Assembly: GCA_050954505.1 (NCBI GenBank)
Contig: JBPBPY010000224.1
Coordinates: 1 to 18,410, forward strand
Length of the DNA stretch: 18,410 bases
Direction: 5' to 3'
Origin: JAQGMO01 sp050954505
Lineage (GTDB): Bacteria > Pseudomonadota > Gammaproteobacteria > Burkholderiales > Burkholderiaceae_D
Position 1 is the first letter of the stretch. Each line of letters starts with the position of its first letter. The position numbers and the translations under genes are program-made. Below, piece after piece: positions 1-7,779 of this stretch. Below the pieces are notes generated by a model. The model saw nothing but the letters and a program-made list of their open reading frames with translations. It made no database searches and was not told the origin of the DNA.

Positions 1-2
1 TG

Positions 3-1238
3 TACGCAATCGTGTCGCCAATTCTTGGAATCGACCCATTGGGCATGGCGGGGCCTTTGCCATGGCTAGTCCAGTATTTTTTTGGCATCAATGATTGGAT
101 TGGCTTTTTATCTGCGCCGAATCAATTTTCTAGATTGTATTCGCCAGCATTGACATTGCCATTTCTGTTGATTCCTGTATATCTGGGTTTGAAGGGGAAA
201 AGTCCATCCTTGCGAGCCGTTTTTATCAGCATGAATTTGTATGTGTATCCGCATCATATTTTTTACCTGGCAGCGCTTGAATTATTTTACGTCGCACTTA
301 ACAAGCAATTACCGCCCCGCAGATTTTTTGCCTGGGGAATTTGCCTGACGCTACCTTATCTGGTGATGCAATGGCAATTGAAGTCAGGAGGACATCTTGC
401 CGAGTTGTACGCAAGAATAGGCGTAACGCATGAGCGTTCTCCAATGTGGTTCTTCTGTGCTGCGCTCGCAGCCTGTTTCCTTTTCTTGCTTTGGCAGCAA
501 AAGAAGTCAGGACAGCGGTCACTTGCAGTTCTGTTTTCGGCGGCATGCCTGTTCACCTCATTAACCATCTGGGCAGCTGATGCCTGGTATGTATTCCCCC
601 AGGTGCATCTGGTCGGCTTGAGAATACTAGTTTTTCTTTTGCCGGTTTGCCTAAGCTGCGGAATTTCGGCTCTAGGCTGGCATGTCCATCGATCTATCAA
701 TCTGGCGTTTTATACCTTGTTCACGCTGGCGATGATTCTGTCTGGGTGGAATGTCAGAGGAGCTTATACCCAGTTGACCGAAAACCCATTCCTGAAAACA
801 ATCCCCGATCTGCCTGCGGATTCAGTCATCATGACCGATATGCACGTGGAACAGCCGTATATCAGCGCTTTTGGAAAGTCCTATCCGTTCGTTTCCTATA
901 GCATTGTCAGCGCAGCAGGCAACGATGAACTGATGATGCGGTTTGCTGTGCTTGCGAAAATATATGACTGGGATTTTGATCGTTTGAACAGCGATAGCTG
1001 GGACAACCTGCTGGGGCCATACCATTGGATTTACCATCACGGGAATCCCTCTAGGGAAATCCGTACCATGGAAATGCGGGCTCGATTCGACAAGGTTTCA
1101 AAGCTTGACAAGTGTGCAGCCTTGCAACTGTATGAGGTAGATTTCATCAGAATTCATGAACAGGTGCCGCCGGGTCTGACCGCCTGTACATCCAGATATT
1201 CTGACCATCTCTTGAGAGTGAATGCAGCAAGCAGATGA
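3..1238 (+). CDS. Multi-spanning membrane protein of unknown function, C-terminal part (5' truncated)
   Basis: The reading frame is open to the left edge of the window. The first possible start (GTG at 12) is probably internal, so this is the C-terminal part of a longer protein. The visible ~411 residues show about eight hydrophobic segments in the first ~245 residues, for example around LTLPFLLIPVYLGL, WGICLTLPYLVM and LRILVFLLPVCLSCG. A mostly soluble C-terminal region of about 160 residues follows, probably periplasmic. An N-terminal NQFSRLYSPALTLPF stretch resembles uncharacterised GT-C-like or polymerase-like membrane proteins found in polysaccharide clusters, but I cannot place it in a named family. 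Its position beside O-antigen genes suggests a role in surface polysaccharide, which is inference only. It is AT-richer than the genes to the right (positions 121-180 have 21 G/C in 60). It faces the gmd operon across 85 bp. Confidence 0.75.
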   Translation, partial: YAIVSPILGIDPLGMAGPLPWLVQYFFGINDWIGFLSAPNQFSRLYSPALTLPFLLIPVYLGLKGKSPSLRAVFISMNLYVYPHHIFYLAALELFYVALNKQLPPRRFFAWGICLTLPYLVMQWQLKSGGHLAELYARIGVTHERSPMWFFCAALAACFLFLLWQQKKSGQRSLAVLFSAACLFTSLTIWAADAWYVFPQVHLVGLRILVFLLPVCLSCGISALGWHVHRSINLAFYTLFTLAMILSGWNVRGAYTQLTENPFLKTIPDLPADSVIMTDMHVEQPYISAFGKSYPFVSYSIVSAAGNDELMMRFAVLAKIYDWDFDRLNSDSWDNLLGPYHWIYHHGNPSREIRTMEMRARFDKVSKLDKCAALQLYEVDFIRIHEQVPPGLTACTSRYSDHLLRVNAASR

Positions 1239-1323
1239 TATCGCTGATGCGGCCTGGTGCGGCTTTTCGGTCGGTACCGGGCGGCGGTTCCCACGCGCGT
1301 GCCCTCTGGATGGAATCGATAAA
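1239..1323. other. Convergent intergenic gap without an evident terminator
   Basis: These 85 bp separate the 3' ends of two convergent genes. I looked for a GC-rich hairpin followed by a T-run on either strand and did not see a convincing one. Confidence 0.4.
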
Positions 1324-2478
1324 CTATTGTTGCAAAGCAAGTTTGTAAGCTTGCACCGTCGATGCAACAGTGCGCTCCCACGAAAACCGGCTGGCTTGTT
1401 TCACACCATTCATGCAAGCCGCGATGCACCATGCGTCATCTTCGAAGGCCCGGAGCAATGCTTGATGAAAGCCATCCACATCATCATCAGCGATCAGCAC
1501 CGCCCCTTCAGCACCGGCAACTTCAGGCAAGGACGCCGCATCCGAACAAATCACCGGCACGCCTGCTGACATGGCTTCCAGTACCGGCAAGCCAAACCCT
1601 TCATACCGAGACGGATAAAGGAACACACGCGCACCTGCGTACATCGCCGGTAGCGCCCTATCCTCCACAAAACCTAGGTAGCGCGCCCATCCGGCACGTT
1701 CACCATCCTTTAATCTGGCAATTGTCTTTTCACTTTTCCACCCTTCGAAACCAACGACGACCAACGGAAAGCGTTGACGCAACAACTCAGGGAGACGCTC
1801 ATATACATCAATGAGCAAATCGATATTCTTGCGCGGGTCAAGAGTGCCGACAAACAGGGAATACGAGCCATGAGACAGGCCAAGCGGCGCAAGTACTGGC
1901 TGCACTTGCGCTACAGTCATTGGCCGAAATTCTGCGGCAGCGGCCAATTGCGCCACTACAATTTTAGACGGCGACAAATTGAAATATTTTGCCACTTCCT
2001 GACGAGTAAATTCGGAGTCAGTGATCAGCACACTTGCCCGCTTGACCGCCAGCGGCAACTCCCTGCTCATGTGGCTGACTCGGTTGGCTGGATGACATTG
2101 CGGCCAGAGGAAAATGGATAGGTCGTGGAATGTGGAAACGCTCGGACCGTCATACTTGGGCAGGTAGAAGTTGGGGCCGTGGAAAATGTAGCCATCGAGC
2201 TGGCGCAGTTGGCGCATTTGCGAAAAGTTTGTATACGCGGCATAAGCTCGGTTGACGAAAGGCAGTTTTCCAGCAATCCGCCGTAAGCCGACCGACGCGC
2301 GCTCAGCATTGCCAGCAACGGGGCGGGCAGGGACGTGGTCAAGTACCGCGCCATTGCGGTAGAAAAGCGTATTCTCAATTCCCGGTGTGGTAGGCAGCCG
2401 GCTTGCCACCTCCAGTGCATAGCGGCCAATTCCGGTCAGAGGATAGCGGATCGGATCTGCGCCAAACAAAATTTTCAT
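1324..2478 (-). CDS. GT4 family glycosyltransferase, probably D-rhamnosyl/mannosyl transferase
   Basis: This predicted cytoplasmic glycosyltransferase of 384 residues has the GT-B fold of family GT4. Visible landmarks are the N-terminal glycine loop (PLTGIGRYALE, about 13-23), FHDLS at 117-121, the donor-binding GTLDPRKN at 211-218, and the EX7E motif EGFGLPVLE (E293 and E301). The start is set at ATG 2478 rather than an in-frame codon eight residues upstream. That ATG overlaps the stop of the preceding rmd by 4 bp (ATGA), and the protein then begins MKILFGADPIR, a normal GT4 beginning. It is the last gene of the gmd-rmd-GT operon. Because the two upstream genes make GDP-D-rhamnose, the likely donor is GDP-D-rhamnose (or GDP-mannose), comparable in role to WbpX/WbpY/WbpZ of the Pseudomonas A-band system. 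That specificity is inference from context; the family assignment is secure. Confidence 0.9.
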   Translation of the reverse strand: MKILFGADPIRYPLTGIGRYALEVASRLPTTPGIENTLFYRNGAVLDHVPARPVAGNAERASVGLRRIAGKLPFVNRAYAAYTNFSQMRQLRQLDGYIFHGPNFYLPKYDGPSVSTFHDLSIFLWPQCHPANRVSHMSRELPLAVKRASVLITDSEFTRQEVAKYFNLSPSKIVVAQLAAAAEFRPMTVAQVQPVLAPLGLSHGSYSLFVGTLDPRKNIDLLIDVYERLPELLRQRFPLVVVGFEGWKSEKTIARLKDGERAGWARYLGFVEDRALPAMYAGARVFLYPSRYEGFGLPVLEAMSAGVPVICSDAASLPEVAGAEGAVLIADDDVDGFHQALLRAFEDDAWCIAACMNGVKQASRFSWERTVASTVQAYKLALQQ

Positions 2479-3374
2479 GTAGCAGCCGAGCGATACATCC
2501 ACTCCAGTGTTTCACGCAGTGGTGGACTAGCCCACCCGCCGATCAAGGAGCGCAAATAAACAGGTGACCCGCTCAAGGTCAGCACTTCATTGGCACGCAC
2601 GAATGCAGGATTGACTTTCACCTCGATTGCATAGCCGGCCACCTCCGACATAATAGATATGACGCCCTTGAGGGAATGAGTGATGCCTGAGCTGACATTG
2701 ACGATGGTACCTGCCGGACGCAACTCTACCAGGCGACGATAGGCGTTGACGACGGCACGCACATCGCTAAAATCGCGGAACACATCGATGTTGCCTAGTT
2801 CGATTTCACAAGCGCCCCGTTTGAAGTGGTTGACGATCTTCGGCAGTAAAAATGCGTCGGATTGGCCAATGCCGGTGTAATTGAAGGGACGGCAGATTAC
2901 GATCGGCAAGCGGTCGAACCAGAGCCGGGCGATGTATTCCATCGCCAGCTTGCTGACTGCATAATCATTGGCCGGATTGGGCGTGACCGATTCATCAAGT
3001 TCACCACCGGTCGTATTTCCATATACATTCGCACTACTGGCCAGCAACACACATTCAATGTCTTTTGCTTCCTGAGCGATTGCTTCGAGCAGATTGCGCG
3101 TGCCCACGGTATTGACCGCATAGAACGCCTGTGCATCGGCATTGCCCACAAATGCAATGCCGGCGAGATGAATCACGATATGGGGCCGTACCGATGCCAG
3201 CGCTTTTCTAAGCGAATGCACATCGGTGAGATTGGCTTGAAAATAACCGGCTTTGGTGGAAGGAGCCTCGCCGATGCCAAACACCTCGAAACCAGCGGTT
3301 TCCAGTTCGGCCTGCATATACCGGCCCGTGAAGCCATTGAGGCCTGTGACCAGTACGCGTTTGCTGATCGTCAT
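2475..3374 (-). CDS. rmd: GDP-6-deoxy-D-mannose reductase (GDP-4-keto-6-deoxy-D-mannose to GDP-D-rhamnose)
   Basis: This 299-residue protein is an extended short-chain dehydrogenase/reductase. It has the nucleotide-binding motif TGLNGFTG near residues 10-17, a catalytic serine region LLASSANVYG (S113/S114) and the YxxxK pair YAVSK (Y138, K142). The family member Rmd reduces the 4-keto group of the Gmd product to give GDP-D-rhamnose. The alternative, GDP-L-fucose synthase (fcl), is longer and begins with a different GHxGMVG-type loop, so I favour Rmd. It starts 1 bp after the gmd stop and its stop overlaps the start of the next glycosyltransferase by 4 bp, so the three genes are probably translated together. 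The length is normal and no key residue is missing. Confidence 0.88.
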   Translation of the reverse strand: MTISKRVLVTGLNGFTGRYMQAELETAGFEVFGIGEAPSTKAGYFQANLTDVHSLRKALASVRPHIVIHLAGIAFVGNADAQAFYAVNTVGTRNLLEAIAQEAKDIECVLLASSANVYGNTTGGELDESVTPNPANDYAVSKLAMEYIARLWFDRLPIVICRPFNYTGIGQSDAFLLPKIVNHFKRGACEIELGNIDVFRDFSDVRAVVNAYRRLVELRPAGTIVNVSSGITHSLKGVISIMSEVAGYAIEVKVNPAFVRANEVLTLSGSPVYLRSLIGGWASPPLRETLEWMYRSAAT

Positions 3375-3375
3375 C

Positions 3376-4437
3376 TTAAAACGAGAATCCCGTCCGATTG
3401 CGGCGCAAATCAGCTTCCACCATCATCTGACACAACTGTTCCAGCGTGGTTTTAGGTTCCCAACCCAGCTTGGCTTTTGCCTTGGCAGGGTCGCCGATCA
3501 ACAGTTCGACTTCCGCGGGGCGGTAGAACTTCGGATTGATACGCATGACGGTCTGGCCAACTTTTGGACCCGCTTCGCCGTTGTTTTCCACCACGACTGC
3601 AGTCTCACCTTGCGCTGAACCCTTGAACTCGACCTGGATTCCAGCGCCCTTGAACGCCATGCTGACGAAATCGCGTACGGTTTCGGTCCGGTTGGTTGCC
3701 AGCACATACGTGTCGGCTTCCTCGGCCTGCAGCATTTTCCACATGCCTTCGACATATTCCTTGGCAAACCCCCAGTCGCGCTTGGCGTCCAGGTTGCCCA
3801 GCTCGACGCAATCGATCTTGCCCAGCTTGATCTTGGCAACCGAATCGGTGATTTTGCGAGTGACAAATTCCTGGCCGCGCAACGGGCTTTCATGATTGAA
3901 CAGGATGCCGCTGGCACCGAAGATGTCGTAGCTTTCGCGGTAATTGACGGTCATCCAATGCGCATACAGCTTTGCCACGCCGTATGGGCTACGTGGATAG
4001 AAGGGTGTGCTTTCAATTTGTGGGATCGCTTGCACCTTGCCAAACATTTCCGAAGTCGAGGCTTGGTAAAAACGAATCTTGGGATTGATAAGGCGTACTG
4101 CTTCCAACAAGTTTAGAGCGCCAATGCCGGTGATCTTCGCCGTTGTGGTCGGTTGTTCAAAACTTACACTGACAAAACTTTGCGCGGCGAGATTATAGAT
4201 TTCGTCCGGTTTTACTTTCTGGACCAGCGCAATGTTTACACCAAGATCGGTCAAATCATATTCAACCAAATGCAGGTTCGGGTGATTCTGGATGCCCAGC
4301 TCTTCGATGCGCCAGAAATTAACCGAGCTCGTACGGCGGTAAGTGCCATAGACGGTATAACCCTTTTCCAGTAACAGTTCAGCCAGATAGGCGCCGTCTT
4401 GTCCGGAAATGCCTGTGATGATCGCAGTCTTACCCAT
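3376..4437 (-). CDS. gmd: GDP-mannose 4,6-dehydratase
   Basis: This 353-residue protein converts GDP-D-mannose to GDP-4-keto-6-deoxy-D-mannose, the entry step to GDP-D-rhamnose or GDP-L-fucose. The NAD(P)-binding loop TGISGQDG (8-15) is characteristic of Gmd. The catalytic set is visible as T128 and E130 in ASTSEMFG with Y152 and K156 in YGVAK. NHESPLRGQEFVTRKI matches the family block usually written NHESPRRGxxFVTRKI, with Leu in place of one Arg. The start is placed at ATG 4437, giving MGKTAIITG. TTG 4455 is in frame but lacks family support, and a weak GGA lies 8 bp ahead of the ATG. It is the first gene of the gmd-rmd-GT operon. A TATATT hexamer at 4459-4454 on this strand could be a -10 box, but it would leave a very short leader. 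Confidence 0.94.
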   Translation of the reverse strand: MGKTAIITGISGQDGAYLAELLLEKGYTVYGTYRRTSSVNFWRIEELGIQNHPNLHLVEYDLTDLGVNIALVQKVKPDEIYNLAAQSFVSVSFEQPTTTAKITGIGALNLLEAVRLINPKIRFYQASTSEMFGKVQAIPQIESTPFYPRSPYGVAKLYAHWMTVNYRESYDIFGASGILFNHESPLRGQEFVTRKITDSVAKIKLGKIDCVELGNLDAKRDWGFAKEYVEGMWKMLQAEEADTYVLATNRTETVRDFVSMAFKGAGIQVEFKGSAQGETAVVVENNGEAGPKVGQTVMRINPKFYRPAEVELLIGDPAKAKAKLGWEPKTTLEQLCQMMVEADLRRNRTGFSF

Positions 4438-4519
4438 AAATTGTATCCATTGCAATATAAATTAGTACGAAGTCGTCGTTCAGAATGCTGATCGGAATCG
4501 CAACCGGAGACCAAATGGT

Positions 4520-4547
4520 GTCTGATCAGACTATTGTTGAATCAACA
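4520..4547. repeat. Two adjacent palindromes, possible operator
   Basis: GTCTGATCAGAC at 4520-4531 is a perfect 12 bp palindrome. TGTTGA-A-TCAACA at 4535-4547 has perfect 6 bp arms with one central base. They are 3 bp apart and lie in the divergent promoter region about 80 bp upstream of gmd. Either alone could be chance; the pairing in a promoter region is what makes them a candidate regulator site. Confidence 0.4.
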
Positions 4548-4667
4548 CCAGTTAATGGCGTGGTAGTTTATTCTTGTTGTTAGCTAAACAGTCTTTTATT
4601 ACAAAAACTTGCAAAAGCTGAGTGCCATCATGAAAGCCGAAAATTATACTACAGGCATTACGCAGAA

Positions 4668-4684
4668 CCGCTCCCAAAGAGCGG
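4668..4684. repeat. Small GC-rich inverted repeat
   Basis: CCGCTC at 4668-4673 and GAGCGG at 4679-4684 form a 6 bp stem with a 5-base loop. No T-run follows on either strand, so it is not a typical intrinsic terminator. Its role is unknown. Confidence 0.35.
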
Positions 4685-4846
4685 GACGCAGCCCGTAATT
4701 GCAGACCGGTTGTTCCCCTGTCTGGCGAAGTGACTAGGCGCGGTATGCTACACTCTCGCCGATTTTCGTGATTCATATTCCGATTTTGCCCCCTCTCTGC
4801 CAGGCTCTCCCCATGTCGCAATCCGCCTTGAATATTTGCCGATAAC

Positions 4847-5971
4847 ATGCGGGTCTTGCACTTCTACAAAACCTCCTTCCCCGACACCATGGGCGGAGTA
4901 GAACAGGTAATCAACCAGATTGCCCGCGGCTCCGCCGCCATGGGAGTACAAACCGATGTATTGTCGCTGACACCCGAGCGTGCCCCGGCCGTGATTCCGC
5001 TTGACGGCTACCAGGCCCACCGCGCCCGTCTCGACTTGCAGATCGCCTCGACCGGCTTCTCCCTCTCGGCATTCGGTCGCTTTGCAGAGCTGGCCAAAAA
5101 GGCCGACGTCATCAATTATCATTTTCCCTGGCCGTTCATGGACCTGGTCCATTTCGCCACCCGCGTGAAAAAGCCATCCATCGTCACCTACCATTCCGAC
5201 ATCATCCGCCAGCAGGGCTTGCTCAAGGTGTACCGCCCGCTCAAGCGGCGCTTCCTGGGCAGTGTCGATCGCATCGTTGCCACCTCGCCAAATTACCTTG
5301 AAAGCAGCAGTGTGCTGCAAGCCTTCCGCGACAAGATCAGGGTGATTCCGATCGGCCTCGACAAGGCCACCTACCCATCTGCCGATCCTGCACGGCTGGA
5401 TTACTGGCGCGCTCGCCTGGGTCCGAAGTTTTTTCTCTTCATCGGCCTGATACGTTATTACAAAGGCTTGCATATCTTGATGGAGGCATCGAAAGATGAT
5501 CGCCTGCCCATCGTCATTGTCGGGTCCGGCCCGGTGGAGCAGCAGCTCAAGGCCCAGGCCTATGCGCTGGGCCTGGACAATGTCCACTTCCTCGGTCATT
5601 TGCCGGAAGCCGACAAGGTCGCCTTGCTGACACTTTGTTATGGCCTGGTATTTCCTTCGCACCTGCGCTCGGAAGCGTTTGGCGTCTCGCTGCTGGAGGG
5701 CGCCATGTATGGCAAACCGATGATTTCCAGCGAGATCGGCACCGGCACCACCTATATCAATATCGATGGCCAGACCGGACTGGTGGTACCGCCCAGTGAT
5801 CCCGCAGCGCTGCGCCATGCCATGCGCCGCCTGTGGGATGATGAAGCAATGGCTGCCGACATGGGGCGCCGGGCAGAGCAGCGTTACAGGGAGCTGTTTA
5901 CCGCCGAGCGCATGGTGAAATCCTATGTCGATCTGTACGGCGAACTGGCCGGAGCCGGGCATGGCGCTTAA
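4847..5971 (+). CDS. GT4 family glycosyltransferase
   Basis: This 374-residue GT-B fold glycosyltransferase begins MRVLHFYKTSFPDTMGGVEQ with the typical glycine loop of family GT4. It shows TYHSDII at 114-120, the phosphate-binding GLIRYYKG (R203, K206) and the EX7E motif EAFGVSLLE (E276, E284). It should act at the cytoplasmic face of the membrane, adding a sugar from a nucleotide donor to a lipid-linked oligosaccharide. The specific sugar cannot be read from sequence. Since a GDP-D-rhamnose operon lies opposite, a D-rhamnosyl or mannosyl transferase is reasonable but unproven. No good ribosome binding site precedes ATG 4847, and a 10-codon frame ends 1 bp before it, so translational coupling is possible. 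Its last 11 bp overlap the next gene, which implies one operon. Confidence 0.9.
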   Translation: MRVLHFYKTSFPDTMGGVEQVINQIARGSAAMGVQTDVLSLTPERAPAVIPLDGYQAHRARLDLQIASTGFSLSAFGRFAELAKKADVINYHFPWPFMDLVHFATRVKKPSIVTYHSDIIRQQGLLKVYRPLKRRFLGSVDRIVATSPNYLESSSVLQAFRDKIRVIPIGLDKATYPSADPARLDYWRARLGPKFFLFIGLIRYYKGLHILMEASKDDRLPIVIVGSGPVEQQLKAQAYALGLDNVHFLGHLPEADKVALLTLCYGLVFPSHLRSEAFGVSLLEGAMYGKPMISSEIGTGTTYINIDGQTGLVVPPSDPAALRHAMRRLWDDEAMAADMGRRAEQRYRELFTAERMVKSYVDLYGELAGAGHGA

Positions 5972-6953
5972 GGTCCTGGTCACCGGCGCCGCCGGTTTCG
6001 TGGGTGCGGCCATGTGTACCGCTCTGCGGGAGCACGGAATTTCCTACCGCGGGGCCGTGCGGCGTGCTGCGGCGGACCGGCGCACGGGTAGCGAAGTCGG
6101 GATTGAAGTCGGCAACATCGATGCCGGCACAGACTGGCGCGCGGCCCTGGCCGGCTGCGATACGGTCGTCCACCTGGCCGCCCGCGTACACATGATGGAA
6201 GATGACGCCAGCGACAAGCTGGCAGCATTCCGGGCCGTCAATGTCGAGGCCACCATGAACCTGGCACGTCAGGCCATCAAGGCGGGCGTGAAACGCTTCG
6301 TGTTCGTCAGCAGTGTCAAGGTCAATGGCGAGCAGACCGGCATTGGCGGGCAGGTCCAGACATTTTCCGCACTGGACCAGCCTGCGCCGCAAGATCCGTA
6401 TGGTGTCTCCAAGCTGGAGGCCGAGCTTGCGTTGCGCGAACTGAGCAGCCAGAGCGGCCTGGAGCTGGTTATTGTGCGTCCACCATTGGTCTATGGGCCA
6501 GGTGTACGGGCGAATTTCAAGAAACTCATCGAGCTGGTACAACGAGGCCTGCCACTGCCGTTCGGCCGAGTGGCCAATCAACGCAGCATGGTTGCACTCG
6601 ACAATCTGGTGGATTTGCTGGTGGTTTGCGCAAGCGACCCCCGCGCTGCCGGCCAGGTCTTCATGGTCTCGGATGGGCAGGATGTCAGCTTGCCCGATCT
6701 GATCAGACTGATTGCCGGCGCCCTGGGCAAGCAGGCGTTTTTGGTGCCAGTGCCGGTATGCCTGATGAGTGCAGCTGCCACCGTGCTCGGCAAGCGTGCA
6801 AGCGTTGCGCGCCTGTTTGGTTCGCTGCAGGTTGATCTGCAACCCACCAGAACCAGGCTGGACTGGACGCCAGTGGTGACCATGGAAGAGGCCATGCAAG
6901 AAACCGTTGCTGCATTTCTGGCAGACCAGCAGAAACCAGCGGGTTTGCCATGA
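5961..6953 (+). CDS. NAD-dependent epimerase/dehydratase, WbpV/WbpK-like UDP-4-keto-6-deoxy-HexNAc reductase
   Basis: This 330-residue extended SDR protein has the loop TGAAGFVG (8-15), a VFVSSVKVNG serine segment (S117/S118) and the YxxxK pair in DPYGVSKLE (Y147, K151). The VYGPGVRANFKKL and RSMVALDNLVDLL blocks are typical of the WbpV/WbpK group. That group reduces UDP-4-keto-6-deoxy-GlcNAc, the product of WbpM-type dehydratases, to UDP-D-QuiNAc or UDP-D-FucNAc. Sequence reading alone does not say which epimer is made. Generic UDP-hexose 4-epimerase is the main alternative. The start is ATG 5961, with GGAG 6 bp upstream. An in-frame codon 12 residues earlier would lie deeper in the preceding gene and add residues not expected for the fold. 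The nearby WbpM-like and PglC-like genes support the assignment. Confidence 0.85.
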   Translation: MALKVLVTGAAGFVGAAMCTALREHGISYRGAVRRAAADRRTGSEVGIEVGNIDAGTDWRAALAGCDTVVHLAARVHMMEDDASDKLAAFRAVNVEATMNLARQAIKAGVKRFVFVSSVKVNGEQTGIGGQVQTFSALDQPAPQDPYGVSKLEAELALRELSSQSGLELVIVRPPLVYGPGVRANFKKLIELVQRGLPLPFGRVANQRSMVALDNLVDLLVVCASDPRAAGQVFMVSDGQDVSLPDLIRLIAGALGKQAFLVPVPVCLMSAAATVLGKRASVARLFGSLQVDLQPTRTRLDWTPVVTMEEAMQETVAAFLADQQKPAGLP

Positions 6954-7026
6954 GCTTGTTGCCCCGGTCGCGGCGTTGGCCAATGCTTCTCCTTCGGCCT
7001 GGTTCCCGCCTCCAGGCGATCGGCCA

Positions 7027-7623
7027 ATGAGCAGTGCCACTTCATCGCATGGCAGCGCCATGCTCAAGCGCGGATTTGACTTCACGCTTGCGGCCATGGC
7101 CATGCTGGTGCTCTCGCCCGTGCTGCTTTGCGTGGCACTTGTCGTAAAATGGACCTCCGCTGGCCCGGTGCTCTACTGGTCGGAGAGGGTAGGGCGCAAC
7201 AATCGGATCTTCGTGATGCCCAAATTTCGTACCATGCTGGTCGATACACCGGCCGTGGCAACCCACTTGCTGGTCGATCCAAACAGGTTCCTTACGCGCG
7301 TAGGGCCTTTCCTGCGCCGCACCAGTCTGGATGAGTTACCGCAGTTCTGGAGTATCATCAAGGGCGACATGAGCTTTGTCGGACCGCGCCCGGCCTTGTT
7401 CAACCAGTACGATCTGGTCGCACTGCGTACCGAAGCCGGCGTAGACAAGCTCCTGCCGGGCTTGACCGGGTGGGCGCAAATCAATGGCCGCGACGAACTG
7501 CCAATCCCGCAAAAGGTCCAGCTGGATGTGCAATACATGAACACGCAATCATTCTGGATGGATTTGAAAATCATGTTTCTGACTGCTTTGAAGGTAATAC
7601 GCAGCGAAGGGGTGTCGCATTGA
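7027..7623 (+). CDS. Bacterial sugar transferase, PglC-type initiating phosphoglycosyl transferase
   Basis: This 198-residue monotopic phosphoglycosyl transferase transfers a sugar-1-phosphate from a UDP-sugar to undecaprenyl phosphate and so starts O-unit synthesis. It has one hydrophobic re-entrant helix (about 17-41, GFDFTLAAMAMLVLSPVLL), then PKFRTM (65-70), the catalytic Asp-Glu pair in TSLDELPQ (D102, E103), GDMSFVGPRP (113-122) and the GLTGWAQINGR block. Its length matches small PglC-like enzymes rather than the long WbaP/WcaJ forms with four extra N-terminal helices. Start choice is uncertain: ATG 7027 is used, and ATG 7060 (MLKRGFDF) is a plausible alternative; neither has a strong ribosome binding site. 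With the WbpV/K-like and WbpM-like neighbours, the likely substrate is UDP-QuiNAc or UDP-FucNAc (inference). Confidence 0.92.
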   Translation: MSSATSSHGSAMLKRGFDFTLAAMAMLVLSPVLLCVALVVKWTSAGPVLYWSERVGRNNRIFVMPKFRTMLVDTPAVATHLLVDPNRFLTRVGPFLRRTSLDELPQFWSIIKGDMSFVGPRPALFNQYDLVALRTEAGVDKLLPGLTGWAQINGRDELPIPQKVQLDVQYMNTQSFWMDLKIMFLTALKVIRSEGVSH

Positions 7624-7778
7624 TGGCAGCAACGACATACCGCTTCGGCAAAGCGTGGCCGGCCATGGTTTCAACACAAGCTGCGTTGCCGGCCCGGGCG
7701 CAGGACGTTTTGACACAGGCTGCGGGAATTTCGATGGCCGCTGCATTGGCATATCCGTTGCCATGTTGTGGTGGATGA
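7623..7778 (+). CDS. Possible small ORF of 51 residues, no recognised family
   Basis: The ATG overlaps the stop of the sugar transferase (TGATG at 7621-7625) and the stop TGA at 7776-7778 lies 1 bp before the dehydratase ATG at 7780. The frame therefore fills the gap between the two genes exactly. AAGGGG at 7607-7612 is a fair ribosome binding site 10 bp upstream. The product starts MAATTYRFGK, is rich in alanine, ends PLPCCGG and has no motif I recognise. The neat spacing supports translation; composition alone does not. It may be a real peptide, a translational coupler, or chance. Confidence 0.3.
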   Translation: MAATTYRFGKAWPAMVSTQAALPARAQDVLTQAAGISMAAALAYPLPCCGG

Positions 7779-7779
7779 G

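Larger units (their letters stand above)
4438..4846. promoter_or_regulatory. Divergent intergenic region between gmd and the forward polysaccharide genes
   Basis: This 409 bp stretch holds no convincing gene and must contain the promoters of both divergent operons. Candidate -10 boxes are TATACT at 4645-4650 and TATGCT around 4744-4749 on the plus strand, and TATATT at 4459-4454 on the minus strand. None has a good -35 at correct spacing, so the promoters are not fixed. Two adjacent palindromes (4520-4547) and a hairpin (4668-4684) lie inside. Two tiny plus-strand frames are present. One has 22 codons (4630-4698). The other has 10 codons (4813-4845), and its stop lies 1 bp before the start of the next glycosyltransferase. 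No JUMPstart/ops element is present; GGCGCGGTATGCT near 4737 is only a loose resemblance. Confidence 0.5.

Noticed and set aside
4737..4750. Possible JUMPstart/ops antitermination element before the forward polysaccharide genes
   Set aside because: GGCGCGGTATGCT only loosely resembles GGCGGTAG and the rest of the JUMPstart consensus is absent.
4748..6013. Long open frame of 421 codons on the minus strand opposite the GT4 transferase
   Set aside because: It is the antisense of a well-supported GT4 gene with clear motifs; its product is His/Gln-rich with no domain, typical of shadow frames in GC-rich DNA.
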